Shown here: in pieces, positions 15,455-24,409 of the stretch | How the letters are laid out: each line of letters begins with the position of its first letter | How positions within the stretch are numbered: the stretch's first letter is position 1 | Origin: CAYWNA01 sp964459305 | GTDB lineage: Bacteria; Planctomycetota; Planctomycetia; Pirellulales; Pirellulaceae | Direction: 5' to 3' | Assembly: GCA_964459305.1 (NCBI GenBank) | Contig: CAYWNA010000036.1 | Location: forward strand, 1-64,000 | Length of the DNA stretch: 64,000 nucleotides | The notes under the pieces: model-generated | The model's input: only the letters and a program-made list of their open reading frames with translations | The model's database searches: none | Told to the model about the DNA's origin: nothing | Position numbers and translations under genes: made by a program

Positions 15455-17356
15455 ATGACATGCTGCAAACCGATTACCGTCGCCACGATTGTCCGGTTCC
15501 GGGATGCGTCAAGACGGACAGGCGTGTTTGCTCTGGTTGCGGGTTGCCTCCTGCAAGGGGAGGCGAAAAGTGATCTGGACGCTCCGTTCGGTCTGCAATC
15601 CCGCAATGCAGCGCTTACACAGTTCAGGCTCTCTGGTCATTCGCTTCCCCTTCAGAAGGTCGGCGGCTTTGTCGTGCAGGACTTTGTCACGAAGGAGGAT
15701 GTTCGTCTGAAGGGAGCCGTTTCGAGTGAAGGCGAAACACAGATCTACACTGCGAAAGGTATGGATGTTGAGCTTCGCGCAGTGTTTGAGCCTAAGGATG
15801 GATTCATTGAGGTTTCCGGGGAGGTTTTGTCAACGACTTCGGAGGATCGCGCAATCCTCCTGCGTTACACAGTTCCGGTCGCTTCGGAGGGTGCGGTATT
15901 TGGTAATGTGCTGAGTCGGAATCAGGTAATTGACGCGGGCAGTGAGGAACTGGGGACCTATGTCCCGATCGCGGCAATGACCGGTGAAGACTGGGGAGTC
16001 TCTTTGTCCGTTCCTCCAGACTTCCCCTGCTGCTTCGGAATGACCGGCACGAAGGCGGGGTTGGGTTTGGAGTTTTATCTGGGAATGACCCCGGAAACAA
16101 AGGCCTTTCCGAATCGCGCGCAGTTCCGGTTTGTTATTGATACCGCGGAACCGGGCTGGGGGTTCCGCAGTGCGTTTGCGCGTTACTACGACCGGTACGC
16201 AGAGTACTACTCGCCGCGCTTTGAAGGCTCCGGCTTTTGGAACTGGAACGATGCCGCTTTCCTTCATGAGGAAGAGAGTATTGTCGATGAGGCGCTTCCT
16301 CTTTACAAGGTGCACGGAATGCCGCGCGGCGCGCGTTACCCGACACAAGCTCAGCGCGACCGCCGCCATGGCGTCATTCCTTTTGCCTACATGATTGTCG
16401 GCCAGCGTGAGATCATCCGTCTGCCAGAGGTGCCGAAGGATTATGATTCAGCAATGGCGGTCTTTTCCGATTTCGAAAAGCAATGGAACGAGGAGGGGCC
16501 GGAGGGAGAATTGCACAAAAAATACTCCCGCCCCATTTCTCTGCACCGGAACCTGCACCTGCCTGAACAAATTCGTAACAGCACGATTTTCGATCTTGAG
16601 GGAAGATACCGGATGCTTCGCCGTAGCAGTGTCTGGGGCGCGGGGTCCGTCACGTTCATACAGAACCCGAATCCTGACCTGTTTAATGATCGCGACAATG
16701 CGCACACGGTCGGATCGGTTTCACTCAAGGAACTCGATGCCTGGATTCAGCAGGACAGTGTTGATGGGATTCACATGGACTCCCTGGGCGTTCAGTGGCC
16801 TCGTTGGATCAATTATCGTCGCGACCATTTTCCCTATGCCCGCTATCCGCTCACATTTGACGCCGAGGGGCGCATTGGCCTTCACAACATGGTCAGCCAC
16901 TATGAGTTCCTCGAAGACCTGCGCTGTTTAGCTCTGAAATATGACAAATACCTCTTCGGCAATGGAATCGATATCTATATGGCGCCGGAGCACTACAACA
17001 GCGTTATGAACGGCCGGTTCTTCCTCTTCGCAACCATGGATGCCGCCGGGCGTGAAATCACCGATGACGTGATGGACCGCGAGCGGCTCGAGGCGGTTCG
17101 CACATTTATGGGACACAAGCTCCTGACGGTTCTCCTCTATAAATGGAAGGATCCCAAGCGGGTTAAAGAGCAGATGAACCGGGCGTTGGCCTACAATGTT
17201 TTTGCGGCGCCGAACCGGTTCTTTGAGGATAAGATTTCCTACTTTGAATCCCCTGACGGCTTTGCGCGCGACCGGGAACTGCTCACCTGGCTTTTCGCAG
17301 AAATCCCGGATGCTCTACGATGCCGGCTGGCAGCCGGTAACCCATGCTGTCGTTGA
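15455..17356 (+). CDS. Exported glycosidase-like barrel protein, main part (frameshifted near 17305)
   Basis: 634 residues as read. The ATG at 15455 is chosen for GGAGGAA seven nt upstream; longer in-frame starts would overlap the isomerase gene. The N-terminus holds 'FALVAGCLLQGEAKS', a signal peptide with a possible lipobox (VAGC). The body resembles an exported TIM-barrel hydrolase of unknown family: beta-rich N-terminal third, then 'GSGFWNWNDAAFLHEEESIVD', 'DSVDGIHMDSLGVQWPRW', 'YLFGNGIDIYMAPEHYNSV'. The frame ends early at 17356 after 'DALRCRLAAGNPCCR'. The continuation ('MLYDAGWQPVTHAVVDDPE') is one frame away. Removing one C from CCC at 17305-17307 restores 'AEIRMLYDAGW'. This is therefore a broken gene or an assembly error. 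Confidence 0.65.
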   Translation: MTCCKPITVATIVRFRDASRRTGVFALVAGCLLQGEAKSDLDAPFGLQSRNAALTQFRLSGHSLPLQKVGGFVVQDFVTKEDVRLKGAVSSEGETQIYTAKGMDVELRAVFEPKDGFIEVSGEVLSTTSEDRAILLRYTVPVASEGAVFGNVLSRNQVIDAGSEELGTYVPIAAMTGEDWGVSLSVPPDFPCCFGMTGTKAGLGLEFYLGMTPETKAFPNRAQFRFVIDTAEPGWGFRSAFARYYDRYAEYYSPRFEGSGFWNWNDAAFLHEEESIVDEALPLYKVHGMPRGARYPTQAQRDRRHGVIPFAYMIVGQREIIRLPEVPKDYDSAMAVFSDFEKQWNEEGPEGELHKKYSRPISLHRNLHLPEQIRNSTIFDLEGRYRMLRRSSVWGAGSVTFIQNPNPDLFNDRDNAHTVGSVSLKELDAWIQQDSVDGIHMDSLGVQWPRWINYRRDHFPYARYPLTFDAEGRIGLHNMVSHYEFLEDLRCLALKYDKYLFGNGIDIYMAPEHYNSVMNGRFFLFATMDAAGREITDDVMDRERLEAVRTFMGHKLLTVLLYKWKDPKRVKEQMNRALAYNVFAAPNRFFEDKISYFESPDGFARDRELLTWLFAEIPDALRCRLAAGNPCCR

Positions 17357-17624
17357 TGATCCGGAGATTGCCTGCGAACGCTACGGCACGGGTGATGTCT
17401 TTTATTTCACGGCCGGGAATCTTACCGAAGAGAACCGGGAGTGTGAGTTGATTGTCGATATGGAAGCACTAAAGATCTCACGAGGTTCCGGGGTGACATC
17501 GACATTTTCAGAGGTGTCCTGCGACGGACGGATTCGCGCGAAGCTCGGAAATAAAGAGGGGCAGATTCGCATGACAATTCCTCCGAATGAGACGTGGATC
17601 ATAAGACTCGCCCGCACATGGTAA
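17307..17624 (+). pseudogene. C-terminal part of the frameshifted barrel protein gene
   Basis: Shifted frame that continues the protein beginning at 15455: 'RMLYDAGWQPVTHA' runs to a beta-sandwich-like tail ending 'IPPNETWIIRLARTW'. The tail 'IPPNETW' with flanking strands is typical of C-terminal beta domains of glycosidases. It has no start codon or ribosome-binding site of its own at the junction. A single extra C at 17305-17307 explains the split. The 97 bp between this stop and the next start hold only the AAAGGA site of the next gene. Confidence 0.65.
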
Positions 17625-17721
17625 TGAGAGTGGCCCTGATTACCCTCCAACCAGGGCGTCCTGCAGGGCTGACCATGCCATGTTGAATCGCACTTAACCG
17701 CCGGAAGCGAAAGGAACGAGA

Positions 17722-18660
17722 ATGACACCCCGCGAGCGCGTCTTGGCGGCAATGGCCCACACTCAGCCCGACTTCACGCCTTGCGACTATTTCGCTACGC
17801 CGGAGATTCGCGAGGCACTGATGGGTTACTACCAGGTCAGTAGTGACGAAGAGATCTGCGACCGCTTGGGAACGGACATTCGCTGTGTCAATCCGCCCTA
17901 CACAGGGCCGCCGGCAAAGACGTTCGACGATGGCTCGGTTGTCGACGAGTGGGGCGTCCGGCGTCTCCAGATGCCTAACGAGTTTGGCGAATACGCCGAA
18001 GCGATCGGGCGGCCGTATGTAGCCTTCCACACAGTAGAGGATGTGGATCGCTTCACCTGGCCCAATCCCGATTGGTACGACTACGAAGCCGTGCCCGCGA
18101 TGTGCGCGGCGCACGGCGAATTGGCCATCGCCACGGGCGGGTTCTGGGTACAGGACTTCATCAATCGAGTCGCCATGGGCCGGGGTGTGGAGGAAACACT
18201 TCTGGATATCGCCCAGGAGGATCCCGTCTATGTTCGCATGATCGAGATTCGCCACGAGTTCTACATGCGGTATGTCGAGCGGATTCTCGACGCGGCTGGT
18301 GGGCGCATCGACTTGGTGCTTTGCGGCGACGACTTTGGCACGCAACGAGGTTTGCTGATCTCGCCCGACAGCTTCGACCGTCTTTTTGCACCCTTGAAGA
18401 AGGAGTTTTTCGATATGGTGCACAGTCACGGGGCGAAGATCACGCACCACTGCTGCGGCTCCAGCCGGATGTTGATTCCCCGATTCATCGAGTGCGGCAT
18501 GGACGCCCTGCAGACCATCCAGGCTCAGGCCGAGGGCATGAACCCGTACGAGCTGAAGCCGAGTTTGCGGGCCGTATCGCGCTGCACGGCGCGGTGGACG
18601 TTCAAGGTTGGCTACAGCGAGCCACGCCATCGGAAGTCCGCGAAGAGGTGCATCATCTGA
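17722..18660 (+). CDS. Uroporphyrinogen-decarboxylase-family protein, N-terminal part (frameshifted near 18558)
   Basis: 312 residues as read. It begins 'MTPRERVLAAMAHTQPDFTPCDY', the usual start of UroD-family methyltransferase-like proteins, with AAAGGA 8 nt upstream. 'DLVLCGDDFGTQRGLLISPDSFD' and 'ITHHCCGSSRMLIP' (an H-x-C-G motif like the zinc site of MtaA/MtbA cobamide methyltransferases) are visible. After 'MNPYELK' the frame goes wrong. One G missing from GG at 18558 would restore 'KAEFAGRIALHGAVDVQ'. Full length would be about 357 residues, normal for the family. True heme-pathway UroD is unlikely, given the sugar-locus context and the Cys motif. The substrate is unknown. Confidence 0.75.
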   Translation: MTPRERVLAAMAHTQPDFTPCDYFATPEIREALMGYYQVSSDEEICDRLGTDIRCVNPPYTGPPAKTFDDGSVVDEWGVRRLQMPNEFGEYAEAIGRPYVAFHTVEDVDRFTWPNPDWYDYEAVPAMCAAHGELAIATGGFWVQDFINRVAMGRGVEETLLDIAQEDPVYVRMIEIRHEFYMRYVERILDAAGGRIDLVLCGDDFGTQRGLLISPDSFDRLFAPLKKEFFDMVHSHGAKITHHCCGSSRMLIPRFIECGMDALQTIQAQAEGMNPYELKPSLRAVSRCTARWTFKVGYSEPRHRKSAKRCII

Positions 18661-18794
18661 TGGACGAGGTGGGCCGCGGCGGCGGATACATCTTGGCGCC
18701 GTGTCACAACATCCAGCCCGATACGCCGCTGGAGAACGTGCTGGCCATGTACGATGCCGTAGCCGAACGCCGGGGAAAGTCGATCCGGCGGTGA
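18558..18794 (+). pseudogene. C-terminal part of the frameshifted UroD-family gene
   Basis: Shifted frame beginning 'AEFAGRIALHGAVDVQ' and continuing to 'GGGYILAPCHNIQPDTPLEN', the conserved C-terminal motif of UroD-family proteins, ending with TGA at 18792-18794. It belongs with the frame 17722-18660. The junction is a run of G at 18558, so a one-base deletion or a sequencing error is the simplest explanation. Confidence 0.7.
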
Positions 18795-18832
18795 ACGAGA
18801 CGAGGTAACCGTGTACAAGGATCTCACTCAAC

Positions 18833-18995
18833 GTAGAAACGAACAGCAGAATATTGAACAAGGAACTCCGAATGTCGAAGGAAAGAGAGGAATACCCGTG
18901 AACTGAGCTCTCAATAGTGCTTTGACGCCCAGGATCACGTTTGAACGGGCTGCTCTTCACTTCGAGATTCATTGTTGGATATTCGACTTTCTGCG
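18833..18995. repeat. Degenerate intergenic repeat in the 304-bp gap 18795-19098
   Basis: The gap between the UroD-family gene and the symporter gene contains two A-rich segments in opposite orientation. One is 18833-18880, with AGAATATTGAACAAGGAACT and GAATGTCGAAGG. The other is about 18949-18995 on the minus strand, with GAATATCCAACAATGAATC and TCGAAGTGAAG. They resemble the 'NIEHRTSNIE...'-type degenerate repeats common between genes in planctomycete and verrucomicrobial genomes. I see no gene in the gap. Confidence 0.45.
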
Positions 18996-19098
18996 GTTCT
19001 CTTCCATCGTTTGGTGAAGACACCGTGAACGGTTGCGAAAAGGAAATGCGCACGAACTGGCCCTATCCGACCTGCCCCTTTCATGGTGAAGAAACGAA

Positions 19099-20544
19099 AT
19101 GCAGATCAACATTCCAATCACGATCTGTCTGGCGGGCTATGCGGTCTTGATGTTGGCGGTGTCGCTGTTTTGGATGACGCGAGTCAAGAAGGCGGTCGAC
19201 TTTCTCATGGGCGGCCGGAAGCTGCCTTTCTGGGCCCTCATCGGGACGTTTACCGCGACCGGTGTGGGAACGGGCGTCACGATCGGAGCGTCCGGGCTTG
19301 CTTACCGCAGCGGTTGGGCCGGATGCGTCTATCCGGTCGGTATCGGGATCGGAGTGATCTTCGTCGGTCTGTTTTTTGCGAAGATGCGACGCTACAACTT
19401 CATGACGCTCAGCGAGGAGATTGCATCTTACTATGGCGGCAATCGCATCATCCTCGAATTCTCCAACATTAGCCTATTCCTTTCACAATTGTTCTGGCTG
19501 ACCGTTCAAATCATGGGCGGCGGGGCTGTCTTGAGCGTCGTAACGGGACTGCCACCGAAGCAGTGCATGGTCCTCGCAGGCGCACTGATCGCAATCACCA
19601 CGATCCCCGGCGGACTGTTGACCGTGGTTTACACCGATGTCGTGCAGGGCGTGATCCTGCTCGGCGGATTCATTTGCCTGACCTTTGTATCGCTTCAGGA
19701 GGCGGGTGGTTTGGCTGGTTTGCAAGAAGCCGTACCACCAGAGTGTTTTTCCTTCTTGGGCAACGAAGCGATCGGCTGGAAAGGTGTACTCAGTATTCTA
19801 ATGGCATTGGTGATCGCCATTATTGCCGACCCCGGCAGGCGATTGATCATGTACGGCGCTCGGACCGAAGCCGGCGCCAAATGGAGCATGTGCACGGCTG
19901 GGATCATTGAGATCGTGTTCTCGGTGGCCGTTGGCATCACGGGCATGTACGCGTTCTCTCTCAATCCCAACATCGAGGCGCAAGATCAAGCGTTGCCGTG
20001 GCTCGTCACGCATGTGCTTCCCACATGGCTGGCAGCGGTGGTTGTTGTGTCCGTGACCGCCGCAGTATTCTCATCGGGCGATTCCAACGCGGCGGCGGCT
20101 GGAACCTATTTCGTGCGCCATATCTACCCTTTAGTGACTGGTCGATTTCCGAAGCGTCCTCTGGTGGTCATACGGTGGGCCTTGGTATGTGCTTTCCTCA
20201 TCTCCACCGTGATGGCCCTCTTTGCGGGAAACATCGTGGATTTTGTGATCGATTTCCTTTCTGTCACGATGAGCGGCCTCGCCGTGGTCATCCTGTTGGG
20301 CAGATTCTGGAAACGTGCTACGTGGCAAGGCGGCGTCGCGGCCCTCGCATCCGCCGGCATCGTATCGCTGATTGTGCTCTTTGTGCCCGGACAAGCGGAA
20401 TTCTGGGTGAAGCCAATCATTCCCGCGACCCTGGCGGGCCTGATCGCAGAAGTCGTCGTGAGCCTCATGACTCCGCCCAATAAAGTGGACTTTGAAGAGG
20501 TCACTGCCGCCATGATGAAAGAAAGGCAGGCAATTGACGGTTGA
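19099..20544 (+). CDS. Sodium:solute symporter family transporter
   Basis: 481 residues with about 13 hydrophobic segments. SSS-family features: the first helix followed by 'VKKAVDFLMGGRKLPFWALIGTFTATGVGTG' (TM2 with its Gly/Ser/Thr-rich sodium site), 'VVYTDVVQGVILLGGF' (the conserved TDxxQ motif of TM6) and 'FSSGDSNAAAAGTYFVRHIYP'. It should import a sugar, sugar acid or similar solute with Na+ across the inner membrane and is the only transporter in the window. The gene is intact although its neighbours on both sides are broken. The ribosome-binding site (GAAGAAACGA) is weak. Substrate cannot be read from sequence; context suggests the sugar processed by the isomerase-like protein. Confidence 0.88.
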   Translation: MQINIPITICLAGYAVLMLAVSLFWMTRVKKAVDFLMGGRKLPFWALIGTFTATGVGTGVTIGASGLAYRSGWAGCVYPVGIGIGVIFVGLFFAKMRRYNFMTLSEEIASYYGGNRIILEFSNISLFLSQLFWLTVQIMGGGAVLSVVTGLPPKQCMVLAGALIAITTIPGGLLTVVYTDVVQGVILLGGFICLTFVSLQEAGGLAGLQEAVPPECFSFLGNEAIGWKGVLSILMALVIAIIADPGRRLIMYGARTEAGAKWSMCTAGIIEIVFSVAVGITGMYAFSLNPNIEAQDQALPWLVTHVLPTWLAAVVVVSVTAAVFSSGDSNAAAAGTYFVRHIYPLVTGRFPKRPLVVIRWALVCAFLISTVMALFAGNIVDFVIDFLSVTMSGLAVVILLGRFWKRATWQGGVAALASAGIVSLIVLFVPGQAEFWVKPIIPATLAGLIAEVVVSLMTPPNKVDFEEVTAAMMKERQAIDG

Positions 20545-20724
20545 GCCACAGACGGTAGCGAATTCGGGCTCTTCACGACACAGGATGTCGTCCGGTACAA
20601 TCGTGTTGTTCTCCTGTGTTGGAGCAGAGCTGGCCGGCGCCGAAACTCACGGGCGCTGAAAGGAAGCGATCGGGAATTCTCCCGTCCCCGGCATTTGGGT
20701 CCTTTTGAGAAAGGTCTCTTGAAA

Positions 20725-21327
20725 ATGATGAAAGGAGCGATCCAGTACATCGCGGCCATTTCAACCGTTGCCGTCGTATCGAGTGTTTTTCTGGGTTGCG
20801 GCTCGGAAGACGCTGCGCCCACGAAACCTCTGGAAGAAGCCTCTCCGTCGGTACAACGCCCGGTGGAAGAGCCTCCGTCGACTCCGCGTGGGGACGTAGA
20901 ATCTCCGGCCACCCAACCTTCGGAAGGCATGGAGTATGTGGACAACGGCGTCATTCGCGTCGGGGTGAATCTCCAGAAGGGCGGTTCGATCACGCACATC
21001 TCCGAGAAAGCGAACGGTCGGAACATCGTCAATAGCTATGGCTGCGGACGGCAAATTCAAATGTCGTATCGCTCGGGACCGATGCCCTTCGCGGTCGGAG
21101 AGAAGAAGCCGTCGGCTCAACGGAAGAACGTCGGCTGGAATCCGACCCGGGCAGTTTGTCCGCGCGGAGCTTCCGATCGCTCGACGTTTGAGATATGGCC
21201 TCATGATCGGCCTATCTCCCGCATAGCACGACGATCATCACGGCGAGCAGCCTTTGGATCATTTCGCACCTCATTATTGCGACTCCATCTGAAGGTTATG
21301 CATTCTTCGCGCCGCACGCGTGCTTAA
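20725..21327 (+). pseudogene. Truncated lipoprotein gene (5' fragment)
   Basis: The ATG-ATG at 20725-20730 has AGAAAGG upstream. It encodes a lipoprotein signal with lipobox 'FLGC' followed by 'GSEDAAP', a Pro/Glu-rich linker, and then a beta-strand domain 'MEYVDNGVIRVGVNLQKGGS ... GRQIQMSYRSGP'. That domain is the start of a larger exported protein type I recognise in outline but cannot name. After 'NVGWNP' (about 21150) the sequence becomes Arg-rich and no longer protein-like, so the homology is lost and only the first ~140 residues are genuine. It ends 4 bp before the convergent gene at 21332. The 180 bp upstream (20545-20724) hold no gene, only a small GGGA-ATTC-TCCC inverted repeat near 20672. 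Confidence 0.6.
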
Positions 21328-21331
21328 CTCG

Positions 21332-24241
21332 TCATTCCGCCGGCCGGACACGCAAGACCACGGCCGTTTCGCCGAGGACTTCCCAGCGCACCGTCTTGCT
21401 GTACGGCGTCTCGATGGAGCGAGTTGACTCCGGATATTCCTGTATCACCGCAAACGCCCCTTCGCGTTTCAGTCCGATGCTTTCCTCGGTCAGAGCAAAC
21501 TCGCCGGACATTGCCTGCTTGTTCGGATTGAACAGGAACACCAACCCTCGATCGCCGCAAATGTGTGCCGAGCCGTCGACCTTGCCCACCGCGGGCCAGT
21601 CGGGCAGGTCTTTGCGGACCATGAGATAGTCGATGTTCTCCCGGCCCCAGTCGAGCCATTTCTTGATCCGCCGTTTGTCTTCTGCCGGGATGCCGGCCTG
21701 GCTGGGCAAGTAATACGTCTGGTTGGGAGAGGAACTCAGGGCGCTGAGCAGGGTGTAGTCGATGTGGTCGCTCTGCCAGTCGATGCCCTTCCAGTTCTTC
21801 ATCGATTTGGGAGCGGCGAAAACTTGGGGCGAGTCGAGGTAATGGGGAAAGAAGTGATGGTGAACTCGGATCCGGGACCAATGGCGGATCTTGTCACCCA
21901 GCAGGACGTTCACCGGCTGGGGGCCCATGCCCGGCAATCCCTCCAGGCGGGCCCACTCGTTGACGGTAAACGACGCATCAACGTGCCGAAGCGCCCAAAC
22001 GCCAAGGTCCATGGGCGGCCGGCAATACATCATGTAGACGTCGGGATAGCGTCGACGCATCAGGCCCGCCAATTCCGTAAGGGTCCGCTGGCAGGCGTAA
22101 TCGACGTCCGGCGTGACATGATCGTGCAGCTTGGAGTGACATCGCGCCGGGTGGACCGAGTTTGAGCGTCCGCCCCCAAAACCGGCGCCACCGTAGAAAT
22201 CGCCGTCCATGCACCACGCCCCGTATTGGCCCGTATCCATCGCGTCCAACTGCACCTTGGCCAGCCAGTCGTAGAACGGTTTGTAGGCGAAGCATGCCGC
22301 CGGCTTCGCACGGACGAGTTCGTCCCCCTTGTGGATCATCTTCCACTCGGGCTTGTCCAAACGAAACTGCTGGCCTGATCCTCCCCAAGGCGCGCTGTGA
22401 CCCATCGTGGGCCAAAACACCCATCGCACCCCTTTCTGCCGGGCGTATTGGGCGACCTCCAACGCCAGCTCGTTCAGTTGAAACTTCTCGTCTCCTTTCA
22501 GTGCGTTCACCTTGAGAGTCTCTCCGGACCACACGCGCCCGTCCGAGATGATGTCGATGCCGCAATCCTTGCAGAAGTCGATGGACCGCATGTCGTGTTG
22601 GGCGTCTGCCTCGGTTCGGTATGGCCCGCGAAAGGTCTCCGACCACCAACCGCACATCAGCGGTCCAAGCCGCCGGTGGGAAGGCGGCAGGATCGCCGAG
22701 GTCATAGCCACCATCGCCTCGGATTCGGATGGCAGTGGCAGGCCCTCCTTCTGTTGCTCGTTCTCCTGCCTGCGGTAGACGCCTAGGTAGACCGGCTCGC
22801 AGACGATCTCCTCGCCGGCCTTGACTTTCATACTCGGCGCGTAGCCCACCGTTACCATGTTCCGGGCGTCCAGCGACGAGTGATCGAACGCCAATTCCAC
22901 ACCCAGGAAAACACCTCCTTGCTCGTGGCGACCGAAGTAGGTCACCGTTTGCATATGGCGGTATCGTACCAGTTCGAGCGGCACCCCGGCGAAGGCTGGC
23001 TTGCTGATCACGAGTTTCCGGAAGCCGAAGGGTGACGACGAACTGACGACGAGCTGTTTTTCGAGAAAGTGGCGGCCCTTGCCCAACCGCCAGGTGGCAA
23101 CGACCTTGCGCCCATTGGCCTGGTACGTGGCTTGAAGTTCTTCGTCTGATTTCTTCGCGAGTGAAACCAGGGATGCATCTTTTTGTAGGAGAGTGAATTC
23201 ATCGGCCTCGATCTGGAATTCATCGCCCCAAACGTCCATCGTCTGGTTCGTGAGCTTGTTGGTAAGCTGGATGAGCGACCCGGTCACCGAGTCGAACTTC
23301 GCGCCCAGCAGAGCGTTTTCCAGAGCCACCGCGGTGGCCAGCGCCTTCGGGCGACGAGCCTCGGGAGCAGCGATGCGTAGTCTGGGCAAGACGCTGACGC
23401 CGTAGTTCGACATGCCGTACTTTTTTGCCAGGTACAAGCCGACCTGCTTTCGCTCGGCCGCCTTCAGTTCGCGATCGAAAACCAGAACCTCGGCAATCAG
23501 TCCATGCCACCCGGTATCCGGGAGGTTTTCGCTGTCGCCGATGGTAAACCCGTCGAGTCCGCCTTCGGCGCTCACGGTGGCGGCGTTGCTGATCTTCAGA
23601 GGAACCCCGTTCAGATCCACCGCGATGGTTTGATCGCTGCCAGTGGAACGGTGAGTCGATATGAACGGTCGACGGAGGGCTTCCAATGCAATCCCTGGTT
23701 CCGCGATCGGCGTGTTGCGGTTGCCATGCGAGCCGTCCGTGTAGACGAGAAACACCGAGGGAGGATCTCCGCCAGCATAGAGATTGACCCCAAAAAGAGG
23801 TTTCTCCGCACTCGTGCTTCGGCGAAACGCAAACACGGTGGCCCCGGTCGAGCGATCATCAAGACGGCCGACCAGAAATACGATCCGGGCACTGCCTGCG
23901 GCAACAAGGTTGCTGACCGTATTGTTGAGGAAATCATCACCATCGAACTGGAGCGCCGGCCGGTCGTTGATCGCCTTGTCAACCCAAAGAGGCCGCCTCG
24001 TCGGATCACTTTGGGCGACGTTATCGGGCGTCGCGTTGTTGACCGTGTCGGTAACATCGACCCAGGCGGAGACCCGGTTGTCTGCACCCTTCGTTACGTG
24101 GTTTGCGTCGGCGTCCAACCAAAGGACCAGACCATCAACGTCCGCCGGCCCGGCCGAGACACTGGTCGCCATCAGCCCCACAAACACCAAGGCCGCGACC
24201 ATAGTCAACGGAACACTCTGGGACGAATCTCGTCGAAACAT
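21332..24241 (-). CDS. Exported LamG domain plus clan-D-like glycosidase
   Basis: 969 residues from the ATG at 24239-24241 ('MFRRDSSQSV'), chosen because GAGGGG lies 8 nt upstream and because the gene starting at 61095 has the same leader. Signal peptide 'LTMVAALVFVGLMATSVSA'. Residues ~30-270 are a LamG/ConA-type domain ('VDGLVLWLDADANHV', 'GLIAEVLVFDRELKAAERK'). A beta-sandwich follows, then a TIM barrel from about 570: 'CGIDIISDGRVW', 'YGAWCMDGDFYGG', 'YMMYCRPPMDLGVWALRHVD', the last two resembling alpha-galactosidase-like (GH36/GH27, clan D) strands. It is the last gene of the long leftward cluster. The substrate is not determinable; alpha-galactosidase-like is the best guess. Confidence 0.7.
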   Translation of the reverse strand: MFRRDSSQSVPLTMVAALVFVGLMATSVSAGPADVDGLVLWLDADANHVTKGADNRVSAWVDVTDTVNNATPDNVAQSDPTRRPLWVDKAINDRPALQFDGDDFLNNTVSNLVAAGSARIVFLVGRLDDRSTGATVFAFRRSTSAEKPLFGVNLYAGGDPPSVFLVYTDGSHGNRNTPIAEPGIALEALRRPFISTHRSTGSDQTIAVDLNGVPLKISNAATVSAEGGLDGFTIGDSENLPDTGWHGLIAEVLVFDRELKAAERKQVGLYLAKKYGMSNYGVSVLPRLRIAAPEARRPKALATAVALENALLGAKFDSVTGSLIQLTNKLTNQTMDVWGDEFQIEADEFTLLQKDASLVSLAKKSDEELQATYQANGRKVVATWRLGKGRHFLEKQLVVSSSSPFGFRKLVISKPAFAGVPLELVRYRHMQTVTYFGRHEQGGVFLGVELAFDHSSLDARNMVTVGYAPSMKVKAGEEIVCEPVYLGVYRRQENEQQKEGLPLPSESEAMVAMTSAILPPSHRRLGPLMCGWWSETFRGPYRTEADAQHDMRSIDFCKDCGIDIISDGRVWSGETLKVNALKGDEKFQLNELALEVAQYARQKGVRWVFWPTMGHSAPWGGSGQQFRLDKPEWKMIHKGDELVRAKPAACFAYKPFYDWLAKVQLDAMDTGQYGAWCMDGDFYGGAGFGGGRSNSVHPARCHSKLHDHVTPDVDYACQRTLTELAGLMRRRYPDVYMMYCRPPMDLGVWALRHVDASFTVNEWARLEGLPGMGPQPVNVLLGDKIRHWSRIRVHHHFFPHYLDSPQVFAAPKSMKNWKGIDWQSDHIDYTLLSALSSSPNQTYYLPSQAGIPAEDKRRIKKWLDWGRENIDYLMVRKDLPDWPAVGKVDGSAHICGDRGLVFLFNPNKQAMSGEFALTEESIGLKREGAFAVIQEYPESTRSIETPYSKTVRWEVLGETAVVLRVRPAE

Positions 24242-24409
24242 CTGTTGCACCCCTCTTCTTCCCGACCCCTTTTTCTTCCCGCTTGCGCTTCGGGTTAGTG
24301 TGCGATGTGTCAAACTTGATCGGGAGCGGTATACCATGATGCTCCTCGAATGCACTAAGCAGTGACGTATTGGAATGAATCAACATTCTATGTCAAGGGA
24401 CTGGGGCTC

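Noticed and set aside
17300..17312. Programmed ribosomal frameshift in the barrel protein gene
   Set aside because: No slippery heptamer or downstream stem at the junction; a single-base indel in CCC is simpler. The same reasoning applies at 18558 and 33543-33546.
17722..18794. Heme-biosynthesis hemE
   Set aside because: The H-x-C-G motif, length and sugar-locus context fit the methyltransferase-like branch of the UroD family better than true uroporphyrinogen decarboxylase.
18833..18995. CRISPR-like array
   Set aside because: Only two diverged segments in opposite orientation, no regular spacers and no cas genes in the window.
17599..19053. 484-codon open frame on the minus strand
   Set aside because: Antisense to the UroD-family gene, whose motifs are clear on the plus strand; the minus-strand product is not protein-like and has no signal or domain.
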